Part shown: one piece after another, positions 31,675 to 39,923 of the stretch | Numbering within the stretch: the stretch's first letter is position 1 | Layout: every line of letters starts with the position of its first letter | NCBI RefSeq assembly: GCF_011440275.1 | Contig: NZ_JAAOIV010000003.1 | Span: 124,001 to 188,000 of the forward strand | From: Metallococcus carri | Lineage (GTDB): Bacteria > Actinomycetota > Actinomycetes > Actinomycetales > Dermatophilaceae | Reading direction: 5' to 3' | Length of the DNA: 64,000 nucleotides | Notes under the pieces: generated by a model | What the model was told of the DNA's origin: nothing | Seen by the model: the letters and a program-made list of their open reading frames with translations, nothing else | Databases searched by the model: none | Made by a program: the position numbers and the translations under genes

Positions 31675-32963
31675 TTGTTGTCCTCCGAAGTTGCTTCCAG
31701 AATCGCGACGACCCCCTGGCCGCCGGCTGCACAGATGGAAATGAGTCCGCGGCCAGAACCCTTCTCGTGCAACATCTTTGCGAGGGTCGCAACGATGCGG
31801 CCGCCGGTCGCGGCGAAGGGGTGGCCAGCGGCGAGCGAGGAGCCGTTGACGTTGAGCTTGCTGCGGTCGATCGCGCCGAGCGGCTCGTCGAGACCGAGGC
31901 GGGTCTTGCAGAACTCCGCGTCCTCCATGGCGGCCAGGTGGCACAGCACGGTGGAGGCGAAGGCCTCGTGGATCTCGTAGAAGTCGAAGTCCTGCAGGGT
32001 CAGGTTGTTGCGCTTGAGCAGGCGGGCGATCGCGTAAGGCGGCGCCATCAGCAGGCCCTCCTTGCCGTGCACATAGTCGACCGCCGAGGCCTCACCGTCG
32101 ACGAAGCGGGCGAGCGGGGTGAGTTTGTGCTCGTCGGCCCACTCCTTGCTGGACAGCAGCACCATGCTCGCGCCGTCCGACAGCGGGGTCGAGTTGCCCG
32201 CGGTCATCGTCGCGCCCTCGCCCTTGCCGAACACCGGCTTGAGCGTGGCGAGCTTCTCGACGCTGGAGTCGGGGCGGAGGTTCTGGTCGCGGGTGAGCCC
32301 GAGGTAGGGAGTCACCAGGTCGTCGAAGAAACCGCGGTCGTATGCCGCCGCCAGGTTGTGGTGGCTGTTGACGGTGAGCTCGTCCTGGGCCTCGCGGCTG
32401 ATGCCCCACTCCTTGGTGGTGATCGCCATGTGCTCGCCCATCGACAGGCCGGTGCGCGGCTCGGCGTTGCGCGGCTGCTCGGGCACGAGCTGATTCGGCC
32501 GGATCTTGGCCAGCGCCTTGATCCGCTGCTGCGGGGTCTTGGCGTAATTCGCCTGCATCAAGGTCTGGCGCAGTTCGTCATTGAGCGCAAGCGGCGCGTC
32601 CGAAGTGGTGTCGGAGCCGCCGGCCAGGCCGGAGTCGATCTGGCCGAGCGAGATCTTGTTGGCGACCAGGATCGCGGTCTCCAGGCCGGTCCCGCAGGCC
32701 TGCTGCACGTCATACGCCGGGGTTTCGGGGCTGAGGTGCGAGCCGAGCACGGCCTCGCGGGTGAGGTTGAAGTCACGCGCGTGCTTGATGACGGCGCCGG
32801 CCGCGACCTCGCCGAGGCGCTCGCCGGCCAGGCCGTAGCGGGCGACCAGGCCGTCGATGACGGCGGTCAGCATGTCCTGGTTGGAGGCCTTGAGGTATTT
32901 GCCGCCGGAGCGCGCGAAGGGGATGCGGTTACCGCCGATGACATAGACGTCACGCAGGCTCAT
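31671..32963 (-). CDS. fadA2: Acetyl-CoA acyltransferase (thiolase)
   Basis: The protein has 430 residues of thiolase fold: nucleophilic Cys in VQQACGTGLE, His in AAGHPFAATGG and the second Cys in SICAAGGQG. It cleaves 3-ketoacyl-CoA to acetyl-CoA and a shortened acyl-CoA, or runs in reverse. It is first in the fadA2-fabG4-htdX operon, divergent from the TetR-acyl-CoA oxidase unit across 113 nt. Together the genes provide an oxidase/dehydrogenase, hydratase, 3-ketoacyl reductase and thiolase, a near-complete beta-oxidation-like set. Confidence 0.93.
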   Translation of the reverse strand: MSLRDVYVIGGNRIPFARSGGKYLKASNQDMLTAVIDGLVARYGLAGERLGEVAAGAVIKHARDFNLTREAVLGSHLSPETPAYDVQQACGTGLETAILVANKISLGQIDSGLAGGSDTTSDAPLALNDELRQTLMQANYAKTPQQRIKALAKIRPNQLVPEQPRNAEPRTGLSMGEHMAITTKEWGISREAQDELTVNSHHNLAAAYDRGFFDDLVTPYLGLTRDQNLRPDSSVEKLATLKPVFGKGEGATMTAGNSTPLSDGASMVLLSSKEWADEHKLTPLARFVDGEASAVDYVHGKEGLLMAPPYAIARLLKRNNLTLQDFDFYEIHEAFASTVLCHLAAMEDAEFCKTRLGLDEPLGAIDRSKLNVNGSSLAAGHPFAATGGRIVATLAKMLHEKGSGRGLISICAAGGQGVVAILEATSEDNK

Positions 32964-33041
32964 GGTGGGTCTCTTCCACTCGGGGACGAGCTCGGAGCGC
33001 GCTGAGGAGCACCGAGCAGATTTACCGATACCGACAGTAGC

Positions 33042-33065
33042 AGGTACGTCGAGTTTCGGGTACCT
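33042..33065. promoter_or_regulatory. Inverted repeat operator candidate in the tetR-fadA2 intergenic region
   Basis: AGGTAC (33042-33047) and GTACCT (33060-33065) form an inverted repeat with a 12-nt spacer. The right arm overlaps TACCTT, a possible -10 for the TetR gene. Position suggests autorepression and control of the divergent fad operon. Confidence 0.45.
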
Positions 33066-33076
33066 TGACGGACATC

Positions 33077-33802
33077 ATGGATCTGACGCCTTCTCCCGAC
33101 GAGCCGGGCGCGGTCGACGAACCGCGCGTGGACGGCCGCGACGCCCGCTGGACCAGCCATCGGGTCAAACGGCGCCGCACCCTGGTCGAGGCCGCCATCA
33201 AGGCGATCCGGCGCCACGGGGCGACCGTCGGCATGGAGGAGATCGCGTCCGAGGCGGCCACCAGCAAGACGGTGATCTACCGCCACCTCGGCGACCGGCT
33301 CGGCCTGTATTTCGCCGTGTGCGAGGCGGTCGACGCCCAGATCCTCGGCGACTTCGACGCCGCGATCGCCCGCGGTGCGCAGGAGTCCGGAGTGAGCGAT
33401 CCGCTGCGCGGTGATCCGTTTGCCGTGATCCGGGCGGTCATCGACTCCTACCTGAGCCTGGTCGAACGCGACCCCGAGCTCTATCGCTTCGTCATCCGGC
33501 GACCACTCGTGGACCTGCCCGGTGAGGCCGATCCGGTGACCGGCCTGACCGACGCGATCGCAACCCGGCTGGCCGGGTTGTTCACCGCCGGCCTCGCCGA
33601 GCGCGGGGCGCCGACCGACGGTGCGCGCTACTGGGCGCACGGCCTGGTCGGTTTCGTCCGCGAAGCGGCCGACCGCTGGTTGGCCACACCGGACCGCCCG
33701 CCCCGCCAGGATGTCGTCGAACACCTGGCGCGATTCGCTGCCGTCGGACTCACCGGCGTCCTCGATCAGACCCCGACCCCCAACCGAGGAGAACGGTCAT
33801 GA
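33077..33802 (+). CDS. TetR family regulator of the divergent fatty-acyl genes
   Basis: The protein has 241 residues from the ATG at 33077 (an in-frame TTG at 33065 is the alternative). A low-complexity N-terminus precedes the helix-turn-helix: TLVEAAIKAIRRHGATVGME then IASEAATSKTVIYRHLGDR. The C-terminal ligand domain contains ELYRFVIRRPLVD. The stop overlaps the acyl-CoA oxidase start (ATGA), so regulator and enzyme are co-translated. The likely ligand is an acyl-CoA by context (inference). Confidence 0.88.
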   Translation: MDLTPSPDEPGAVDEPRVDGRDARWTSHRVKRRRTLVEAAIKAIRRHGATVGMEEIASEAATSKTVIYRHLGDRLGLYFAVCEAVDAQILGDFDAAIARGAQESGVSDPLRGDPFAVIRAVIDSYLSLVERDPELYRFVIRRPLVDLPGEADPVTGLTDAIATRLAGLFTAGLAERGAPTDGARYWAHGLVGFVREAADRWLATPDRPPRQDVVEHLARFAAVGLTGVLDQTPTPNRGERS

Positions 33803-35739
33803 CCTCCCCCTCCCCCCGTGCCCTTGCCCTGCGCGACGCGCTCGACGGCCGCTGGAAGGACATCCGCCAGGAGTTCCGCGAGCGCGTGCGCCCCGAGTGG
33901 GTGCTCGGCGAACCCGGCGAATCCATTGAGGCACAACGCGAACGCGTCACCAAGCAGATCGGCATCATCTGCGACGAGGGCCTCGGCCGGGTGGGCTTCC
34001 CCGAGGCGTATGGCGGCACCTACGACTACGGCGCCTCCTGCGTGCTCTTCGAGATGCAGGGCTATGGCGATCTGTCGCTGCAGGTGAAGGCCGGCGTGCA
34101 GTTCGGCCTCTTCGGCGGTGCGGTGGCGCGCCTCGGCACCGCACGCCACCACGAGAAGTACCTCGAAGACATCATGACCGGCAAGATCCTCGGCTCCTTC
34201 GCGATGACCGAGATCGGCCACGGGTCCAACGTCCAGCACATCGAGACGACCGCGACCTACGACCCGGCCACCGACGAGCTGGTCATCGACTCCCCCACCC
34301 CGTCGGCCACCAAGACCTACATCGGCAACGCGGCGCGCGATGCCCGCCTGGCGGTCGTCTTCGCCCAATTGCGTTCTGCCGAGGGCGATTTCGGCGTCCA
34401 CGCGATCCTCGTGCCGGTGCGCGACGAGAACGGCGCGACGATGCCGGGCGTCACGATCGAGGACAACGGCGCCAAGGGCGGTCTGCCCGGTGTCGACAAC
34501 GGCACCTTCTCCTTCGACGAGGTCCGCGTGCCACGCGAGATGCTGCTCGACAAATACGGCGGCATCGACGAGAACGGCCGCTATGTCTCGCCGATCGACA
34601 ACGAGAACCGGCGGTTCTTCACCATGCTCGGCACGCTCGTGCGTGGGCGGGTGTGCGTCGGCGGTGGCGCCGGTGCGGCCGCCCGCAAGGCGCTGTTGAT
34701 CGCGTTGCGGTATGGGCAGAAGCGCCGCCAGTTCCAGGCCCCGGGGGACGCGCAGGAAATCGTGATCCTCGACTACCTGGCGCACCAGCGCAAGCTGCTC
34801 CCACGGCTGGCGACGTCATACGCCCTGGCCTTGGCGCAGAACGCGATCACCGAGACCCTGCAGGAGCTGCACGGGGTGGAGCACCCCGAGGGCGAGCTGC
34901 CCAAGGAGGCCGGGCGCGAGATGGAGACGCGCGTCGCGGGGCTCAAGGCGATCACCACCTGGCACGCCGTGGACACCATCCAGGCGGCGCGCGAGGCATG
35001 TGGTGGCGCCGGTTATATCGCCGAGAACCAGCTCACCCAGATGCGCGCCGATGTCGACGTCTTCGCGACCTTCGAGGGCGACAACACGGTGCTGCTGCAG
35101 CTCGTCGCCAAGGGCCTGCTGACGGAGTTCAAGGAGATGTTCGGCGACCTGGCGATGGCCGAGCTGGCGTCCCTGGTGACCAAGCAGGTCGCCGAGGGGC
35201 TGGTCGAGCGCACCACCGGGCGGGCCGGTCTGCAGCGGTTGCGCGATATCGCCAAGGGCCGCGACGACGAGAGCGCGATGGACGACGCCGGCTGGCAGCT
35301 GTCGATGTTCGAGCAGCGCGCCGACCACGCGTTGGAAACGGTCGGCAAGCGGTTGCGAAAAGCCAACAAGGACAACGCTTTTGAGCTGTTCAACAACGCT
35401 CAGGACCACGTGCTGTTCGCGGCGCGGGCGCACATCGACCGGTGTGTGCTGGAGGACGCGCAAGAGGCGCACGCCGAGATGCCCGACGGTCCGGCGAAGG
35501 ACCTGCTCGGCCGAGTGCTGTCGCTCTATGCGCTGTCCTCGATCGAGAAGGACAAGGCGTGGTTCCTCGAGCACGGGCGGCTCAACACCACCCGGTCGCG
35601 CCAGGTCACCGCGGCGATCAACGACCTGTGCGGTGAACTGCGTGGCGACGTCGACGACCTGGTGGACGGGCTCGGCATACCGGAGCAGTTGATCACTGCG
35701 CCGATCGCGACCGGGGAGCGGACCACCTCCAACGCCTGA
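33799..35739 (+). CDS. Acyl-CoA oxidase/dehydrogenase, ACOX-type
   Basis: A 646-residue flavoprotein. FAD and substrate motifs FAMTEIGHGSNVQHIET and ACGGAGYIAENQLTQMRAD with FATFEGDNTVLLQLVA are those of acyl-CoA oxidases rather than the roughly 380-residue dehydrogenases, as is the long helical C-terminal half. It would introduce the 2,3-double bond of acyl-CoA, passing electrons to O2 or to ETF. A GAGGAGAA ribosome site lies inside the end of tetR. An array of 21-bp repeats starts 3 nt after the stop codon. Oxidase versus dehydrogenase cannot be settled from sequence alone. Confidence 0.87.
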   Translation: MTSPSPRALALRDALDGRWKDIRQEFRERVRPEWVLGEPGESIEAQRERVTKQIGIICDEGLGRVGFPEAYGGTYDYGASCVLFEMQGYGDLSLQVKAGVQFGLFGGAVARLGTARHHEKYLEDIMTGKILGSFAMTEIGHGSNVQHIETTATYDPATDELVIDSPTPSATKTYIGNAARDARLAVVFAQLRSAEGDFGVHAILVPVRDENGATMPGVTIEDNGAKGGLPGVDNGTFSFDEVRVPREMLLDKYGGIDENGRYVSPIDNENRRFFTMLGTLVRGRVCVGGGAGAAARKALLIALRYGQKRRQFQAPGDAQEIVILDYLAHQRKLLPRLATSYALALAQNAITETLQELHGVEHPEGELPKEAGREMETRVAGLKAITTWHAVDTIQAAREACGGAGYIAENQLTQMRADVDVFATFEGDNTVLLQLVAKGLLTEFKEMFGDLAMAELASLVTKQVAEGLVERTTGRAGLQRLRDIAKGRDDESAMDDAGWQLSMFEQRADHALETVGKRLRKANKDNAFELFNNAQDHVLFAARAHIDRCVLEDAQEAHAEMPDGPAKDLLGRVLSLYALSSIEKDKAWFLEHGRLNTTRSRQVTAAINDLCGELRGDVDDLVDGLGIPEQLITAPIATGERTTSNA

Positions 35740-35742
35740 CCC

Positions 35743-35955
35743 CGAAACGTCAGTAGTTCCTCGCGAAGCGTCAGTAGTTCCTCGCGAAACGTCACTTGTG
35801 CGCGCCGAAACGTCACTTGTGCGCGCCGAAACGTCACTTGTGCGCGCCGAAACGTCACCCGCGACGTCTCGCAGAGCATTACTGACGTTTCGCGGGGATT
35901 TGGTGACGTTTCGCGGGGACTTGGTGACGTTTCGCGAGGTTTTAGCGACGTTTCG
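35743..35955. repeat. 21-bp iteron array, locus 2 (6 + 5 mirrored units)
   Basis: CGAA(A/G)CGTCA begins at 35743, 35764, 35785, 35806, 35827 and 35848. After the centre the inverted form begins with GACG at 35863, 35884, 35905, 35926 and 35947. Every step is 21 bp. The mirrored halves lie between two convergent stop codons, and the last inverted unit supplies the stop and final codons of the MFS gene. The spacer TTGTGCGCGC is uniform in the left half and differs from other loci. Confidence 0.95.
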
Positions 35956-37324
35956 GGGTGAGGCCGAGGAAGGTGAGAGCGGCACCGAGCAGGACGAGCC
36001 CGCAGCACCACCACATCGACTGGCGGTATGCCGACGCCACCGCCGGGCCGTTGCGGTAGGCCTCACCGCTCAGCCCCACCAGCAGCGGCAGCGCGGCGAC
36101 GGCGAGCAACCCGGCGGTGCGGGATACCGCGTTGTTGATGCCGCTCGCCAGGCCGGACAACTCGTCGGGGGCGGCCGCGAGCACGGTGCCGGTGAGCGGT
36201 GCGACGAGCAACGACAGGCCGAAACCCATCAGCAGCACGCCCGGCAGGATGTTGACCAGGAAGCGTGGGTGGTCCGGCGCGAACGCCAGCAGGGCGAGGC
36301 CGGCCGCCAGCACCAGCGCGCCGGCGACCATCGGGGTGCGGGCGCCGATCTTGGTCGCGAGGTCGCCGCCCCGGGATGCGAGAAAGAGCATCACGATCGA
36401 CAGCGGGACCGTGGCGGCGCCGGCTGCCAAGGGCGTCCACCCCGCGCTCACCTGGAGGAAGATCGCGAGGAAGAGCATCGACCCGGACAACGCGGCGTAG
36501 ATGAACAGGGTCACCAGGTTGATCGCCGCGAACACCCGGTCGGCGAAGAGCCCGAGCGGCACCATCGGCGCGCGTTCCCGCCGCTCGGCCACCACGAAGG
36601 CCACCGCCGCCAGCAGGCCGACCACTCCAGCGACCACGGCACTGCGCGCTGGCCAGACCGTCAGCGCCCAGGTGATGCCGGCGAGCGTGACCGGGGTGAG
36701 CACCAGCCCGGCGAGGTCGAGATGGTGTGCGGCCTTCGGGTCACGGGTCTCCGGAGCCGGGCGCAGCAACCACAGCACCAGCAGACCCAGCGGCAGGTTG
36801 ATCCAGAACGCCCAGCGCCAGTCGATGCCGACCAGCCAGCCACCGAGCAGCGGACCTCCCGCGGTCGCGACCCCGAGCGTGCCGGTCCACGCGCCGATCG
36901 CCTTCATGCGGTCGTCGGGGTGGAAGGAGGACTGCAGCATCGCCAGGCTCCCGGGTGTGAGCATCGCCGCCGCGATGCCCTGCAGCACGCGGGCTCCCAC
37001 CAGCAGTTCGATCGTCGGAGCGAGTGCGGTCAGCACCGACGCGACGGCGAAACCCGCTGTCCCCCAAGCGAAGACGCGTTTGCGGCCGAACCGGTCACCG
37101 AGCGAACCACCGACCAGGATCAGCGAGGCCAGCGCCAGCGTGTAGCCATTGATCACCCATTGCAGCCCGGCCAGGTCGGCGTGCAGTTCGGTGCCGATAT
37201 GCGGCAGGGCGACATTGGTCACCGTGCCGTCGAGGAAGACCACCCCAGAGCCGAGCACCGTGGTGGCGAGCAACCGACGGCCGGCAGGTTCGTGCAGGCG
37301 CAACGGTTCGTCAGGAGCGTTCAC
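35942..37324 (-). CDS. MFS drug:H+ antiporter, DHA2 (14-helix) family
   Basis: The protein has 460 residues with about 14 hydrophobic segments. Motif D1-like FLDGTVTNVALPHIG and motif A GGSLGDRFGRKRVF place it in the DHA2 family of proton-driven multidrug exporters. Its C-terminus (LGLTPKRR) is encoded within the edge of a 21-bp repeat unit. No adjacent regulator gene is seen. The substrate is unknown. Confidence 0.87.
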   Translation of the reverse strand: MNAPDEPLRLHEPAGRRLLATTVLGSGVVFLDGTVTNVALPHIGTELHADLAGLQWVINGYTLALASLILVGGSLGDRFGRKRVFAWGTAGFAVASVLTALAPTIELLVGARVLQGIAAAMLTPGSLAMLQSSFHPDDRMKAIGAWTGTLGVATAGGPLLGGWLVGIDWRWAFWINLPLGLLVLWLLRPAPETRDPKAAHHLDLAGLVLTPVTLAGITWALTVWPARSAVVAGVVGLLAAVAFVVAERRERAPMVPLGLFADRVFAAINLVTLFIYAALSGSMLFLAIFLQVSAGWTPLAAGAATVPLSIVMLFLASRGGDLATKIGARTPMVAGALVLAAGLALLAFAPDHPRFLVNILPGVLLMGFGLSLLVAPLTGTVLAAAPDELSGLASGINNAVSRTAGLLAVAALPLLVGLSGEAYRNGPAVASAYRQSMWWCCGLVLLGAALTFLGLTPKRR

Positions 37325-37426
37325 CAGCGCACCTTAGCCCTGGCGGTCCGCTTCCCGACCGACCCGGGCGCCGCGCGCGAACGTCAAGGAGGGCGCGGCA
37401 GCGGCGACCTGTGCCACGATGCAAGG

Positions 37427-38068
37427 GTGTTGCGTCAGGAACGCCTCGACGAGCTGTGGGACTTCGCCGACCCGCAGAGCTCGGAGCAGCGGCTGCGCGG
37501 CGCTGCGGACACCAGCACCGATCCGGATGAACGCGCCGAACTGCAGACTCAGGTCGCCCGCGCCCTCGGCCTGCAGGGTGAGTGGATGCAAGCCGAGCGC
37601 GAACTCGCCGCGGTGACCTCCACCGACCCGATCGTGCAGGCCAGGGTGGCCCTGGAGAACGGCCGGGTGCGCAACAGCGCCGGTGACCCGGCGGGCGCCA
37701 TACCGATGTTCAAGCAGGCCGCCAAACTCGCGCGGCGGGCCGGCGACCGGTTCCTCGAGGTGGACGCGCTGCACATGCTCGCGATCGCCGACTCTGCGCA
37801 GGCGGAGGCATGGACCTGGCACGCGCTCGCCGTCGCCGAACGCGGGGACGCGCGCACCCAGCGCTGGCAGGTGTCGCTGCACAACAACCTGGGCTGGACC
37901 CACCGCGAGCGCGGCGACCTGGTACAGGCCTACGAGGAGTTCGAGCACGCGGCGGATCTCGCCGACCGGGTGGGCACCCCCGAACAGCGCCAGTGGGCGC
38001 GGGAGGCGCTCGCCGAGGTCGACCGGCTGATGCAGGACGCCGCTCCGCGCGATATCGACGAGGACTGA
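37427..38068 (+). CDS. TPR-like helical repeat protein
   Basis: The protein has 213 residues made of paired helices: AELQTQVARALGLQGEWMQA, GAIPMFKQAAKLARRAGDRF and LHNNLGWTHRERGDLVQAYE are recognisable tetratricopeptide units. There is no signal peptide or membrane helix, so it is probably a cytoplasmic scaffold or adaptor. It starts with GTG without an obvious ribosome site; a CACGAT lies 5 nt upstream of the GTG, so it may be leaderless. Function unknown. Confidence 0.75.
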   Translation: MLRQERLDELWDFADPQSSEQRLRGAADTSTDPDERAELQTQVARALGLQGEWMQAERELAAVTSTDPIVQARVALENGRVRNSAGDPAGAIPMFKQAAKLARRAGDRFLEVDALHMLAIADSAQAEAWTWHALAVAERGDARTQRWQVSLHNNLGWTHRERGDLVQAYEEFEHAADLADRVGTPEQRQWAREALAEVDRLMQDAAPRDIDED

Positions 38069-38074
38069 CGCCGG

Positions 38075-38938
38075 TCAGGCGACGATGAGGGCGATGCCGC
38101 TCAGCACGACGGCTGCACCGACGAGCTTGCGCACCGGGTTGGGCTCCTTGAACAGCCACCACGCGAGCAGCGAACCGACCACGATGCTCGACTCGCGAGC
38201 GGGCGCCACCAGCGCGACCGGCGTCGTGCGCATCGCCTCCAGCACCAGGATGTAGGCGAAGGGCGACAGGATCGCCACGATGCCGACCTCCCACCGGTAG
38301 CGGCGCAGCACCGCGACCAGCCCGGCCTCCCGGTGGCGGCGCAGGCCCGGCGCCATCAGCACCGCCTGCCACAACGTGCCGAACGCGAAATAGGTCACCG
38401 GCAGCAGCGCGAGCGTGGTCACCGCGTGGTCGTCCCACAAGGTGTATGCCGCGATCGCCGCGCCGGTGAGACCGCCCCAGAGGATGCCGTCGGCGGTCCG
38501 GTGACGATGCGCGCTGCCGCGCCCCGTGGCCACCACGACGATGCCGGCAATGATCACCAGCCCGCCGAGCACACCCAGCCAACCCGGTCGCTCCTGAAAG
38601 GCGAGCAGGGCGACCGCCATCGTGAGCAGCGGCCCGACGCCGCGCGCCACCGGGTAGACCACGCCGAGGTCGGCCTTGTCGTAACCGGTCTGCAGGAACA
38701 ATTGGTAGGCGATGTGCGCGACCGCGGACACCAGTGGGGCATAGAGCAGGCCCCAGGACCAGGGCCAGCCGGCGCGCGCGAGGATCACCAGCCCGACCGG
38801 CACCCACACGATTGCCGACCACACGTCATACCACCAGACGAAGACATAGCCGTCGCCGCGCACCCGCTTGGCCGCGATATTCCAGATGGCGTGACACAGA
38901 GCGGCGGCGAGCACCAGGCCCAGCGCTGTGCCGCTCAC
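38075..38938 (-). CDS. DMT-superfamily (EamA) transporter
   Basis: The protein has 287 residues with about ten hydrophobic segments in two repeated halves, typical of EamA drug/metabolite transporters (HAIWNIAAKRVRGDG near the N-terminus, EPNPVRKLVGAAVVLSG near the C-terminus). The GTG at 38938 has a GCGAGGGGG ribosome site; a longer frame runs back into tRNA-Tyr and was rejected. It converges with the TPR-like gene, leaving only 6 nt between the stops and no separate terminator. Confidence 0.82.
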   Translation of the reverse strand: MSGTALGLVLAAALCHAIWNIAAKRVRGDGYVFVWWYDVWSAIVWVPVGLVILARAGWPWSWGLLYAPLVSAVAHIAYQLFLQTGYDKADLGVVYPVARGVGPLLTMAVALLAFQERPGWLGVLGGLVIIAGIVVVATGRGSAHRHRTADGILWGGLTGAAIAAYTLWDDHAVTTLALLPVTYFAFGTLWQAVLMAPGLRRHREAGLVAVLRRYRWEVGIVAILSPFAYILVLEAMRTTPVALVAPARESSIVVGSLLAWWLFKEPNPVRKLVGAAVVLSGIALIVA

Positions 38939-38967
38939 GCCGCCCCCTCGCAACCGCCGATGATGAT

Positions 38968-39001
38968 CGAAGGCCCGTCCCGGATCCGGGACGGGCCTTC
39001 G
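38968..39001. terminator. 34-bp perfect palindrome after tRNA-Tyr
   Basis: CGAAGGCCCGTCCCGGA is followed directly by its inverted copy with no loop. It lies 4 nt beyond the encoded CCA of tRNA-Tyr on the minus strand and 29 nt before the DMT transporter start. Confidence 0.8.
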
Positions 39002-39004
39002 CAC

Positions 39005-39088
39005 TGGTGCCAGGTGAAGGATTCGAACCTTCGTAGCTTTCGCGACGGATTTACAGTCCGCTCCCATTGGCCGCTCGGGCAACCTGGC
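39005..39088 (-). tRNA. trnY: tRNA-Tyr (GTA anticodon), CCA encoded
   Basis: A class II tRNA with a long variable arm: acceptor GCCAGGT, anticodon stem CGGA/TCCG with loop CTGTAAA, and a GGTTCGAATCC T-arm. Unlike the other tRNAs here, the terminal CCA is present in the DNA. Confidence 0.96.
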
Positions 39089-39225
39089 ATGAGTGCGCCG
39101 CAAGGATAACAACGACGCTCGGGTGCGGCCAATCGGGCACCGGGCACCCGCGTTCGGGTCGCAGCGGCGGGCGCGGCACCCGGCATACTGGCGCAGATAT
39201 CCACCGCCGACGCAAGGAGACCGCC

Positions 39226-39723
39226 ATGGCCGACTCGTCCTTCGACATCGTCAGCAAGACCGACAAGCAGGAGGTCGCCAACGCCCTCAACCAGGCCGCC
39301 AAGGAGATCTCCACCCGCTACGACTTCAAGAACGTCGGGGCCTCGATCGAGTGGTCCGGGGAGAAAATCGTCATGCGCGCCAATGCGGTGGAGCGCTGCC
39401 TGGCCGTGCTCGATGTGTTCCAGACCAAGCTGGTCAAGCGCGGCGTCTCGCTGAAGTCGATCGAGCTGTCCGACGACGGCGAGCCCAAGCTGTTCGGCAA
39501 GGAGTACCGCCTCGAGGGCACGCTGAAGGACGGCATCAGCGCCGAGAACGCCAAGAAGATCTCCAAGATCATCCGCGAGGAAGGCCCCAAGTCGGTCAAA
39601 TCGCGCATCGAGGGCGACGAGCTGCGCGTCACCTCCAAGTCGCGCGATGACCTGCAGGAGGTGCAGCGGTTGCTGAAGAGCGCCGACCTCGACGTGGCGC
39701 TGCAGTTCGTCAACTACCGCTGA
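39226..39723 (+). CDS. yajQ: YajQ family nucleotide-binding protein
   Basis: The protein has 165 residues with the two-domain YajQ fold: [36 protein letters not shown], and the C-terminal [15 protein letters not shown]. Family members bind c-di-GMP or other nucleotides and are linked to stress and virulence control; the exact ligand is not visible. A CAAGGAGA ribosome site precedes the ATG. The stop is followed after 6 nt by a 21-bp repeat array. Confidence 0.92.
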   Translation: MADSSFDIVSKTDKQEVANALNQAAKEISTRYDFKNVGASIEWSGEKIVMRANAVERCLAVLDVFQTKLVKRGVSLKSIELSDDGEPKLFGKEYRLEGTLKDGISAENAKKISKIIREEGPKSVKSRIEGDELRVTSKSRDDLQEVQRLLKSADLDVALQFVNYR

Positions 39724-39731
39724 CCCCTCGC

Positions 39732-39873
39732 CGAAACGTCAGTAATGCACCGCGAGACGTCACTGCCGGTTGCCGTAGTGACGTCTCGCGGCGCATAAGT
39801 GACGTCTCGCGGCGCATAAGTGACGTCTCGCGGCGCATAAGTGACGTTTCGGCGCGCATAAGTGACGTTTCGG
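39732..39873. repeat. 21-bp iteron array, locus 3 (2 + 5 mirrored units)
   Basis: CGA(A/G)ACGTCA begins at 39732 and 39753; the inverted GACGT(C/T)TCG begins at 39780, 39801, 39822, 39843 and 39864, all steps 21 bp within each half. The locus-specific spacer is GCGCATAA. Unlike locus 2 it lies between two genes on the same strand. Confidence 0.95.
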
Positions 39874-39923
39874 GGGGAGTAAATGGGTTGCCGGGCGGGG
39901 CGGGTTGCCGCAGGGTCGCAGGT

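Noticed and set aside
33065-33076. TTG start of the TetR gene at 33065
   Set aside because: It overlaps the proposed -10 and operator arm; the ATG at 33077 is simpler, though not excluded.
35743-35955. CRISPR array
   Set aside because: Repeats are 21 bp from start to start with no unique spacers, arms are mirrored and no cas genes are nearby.
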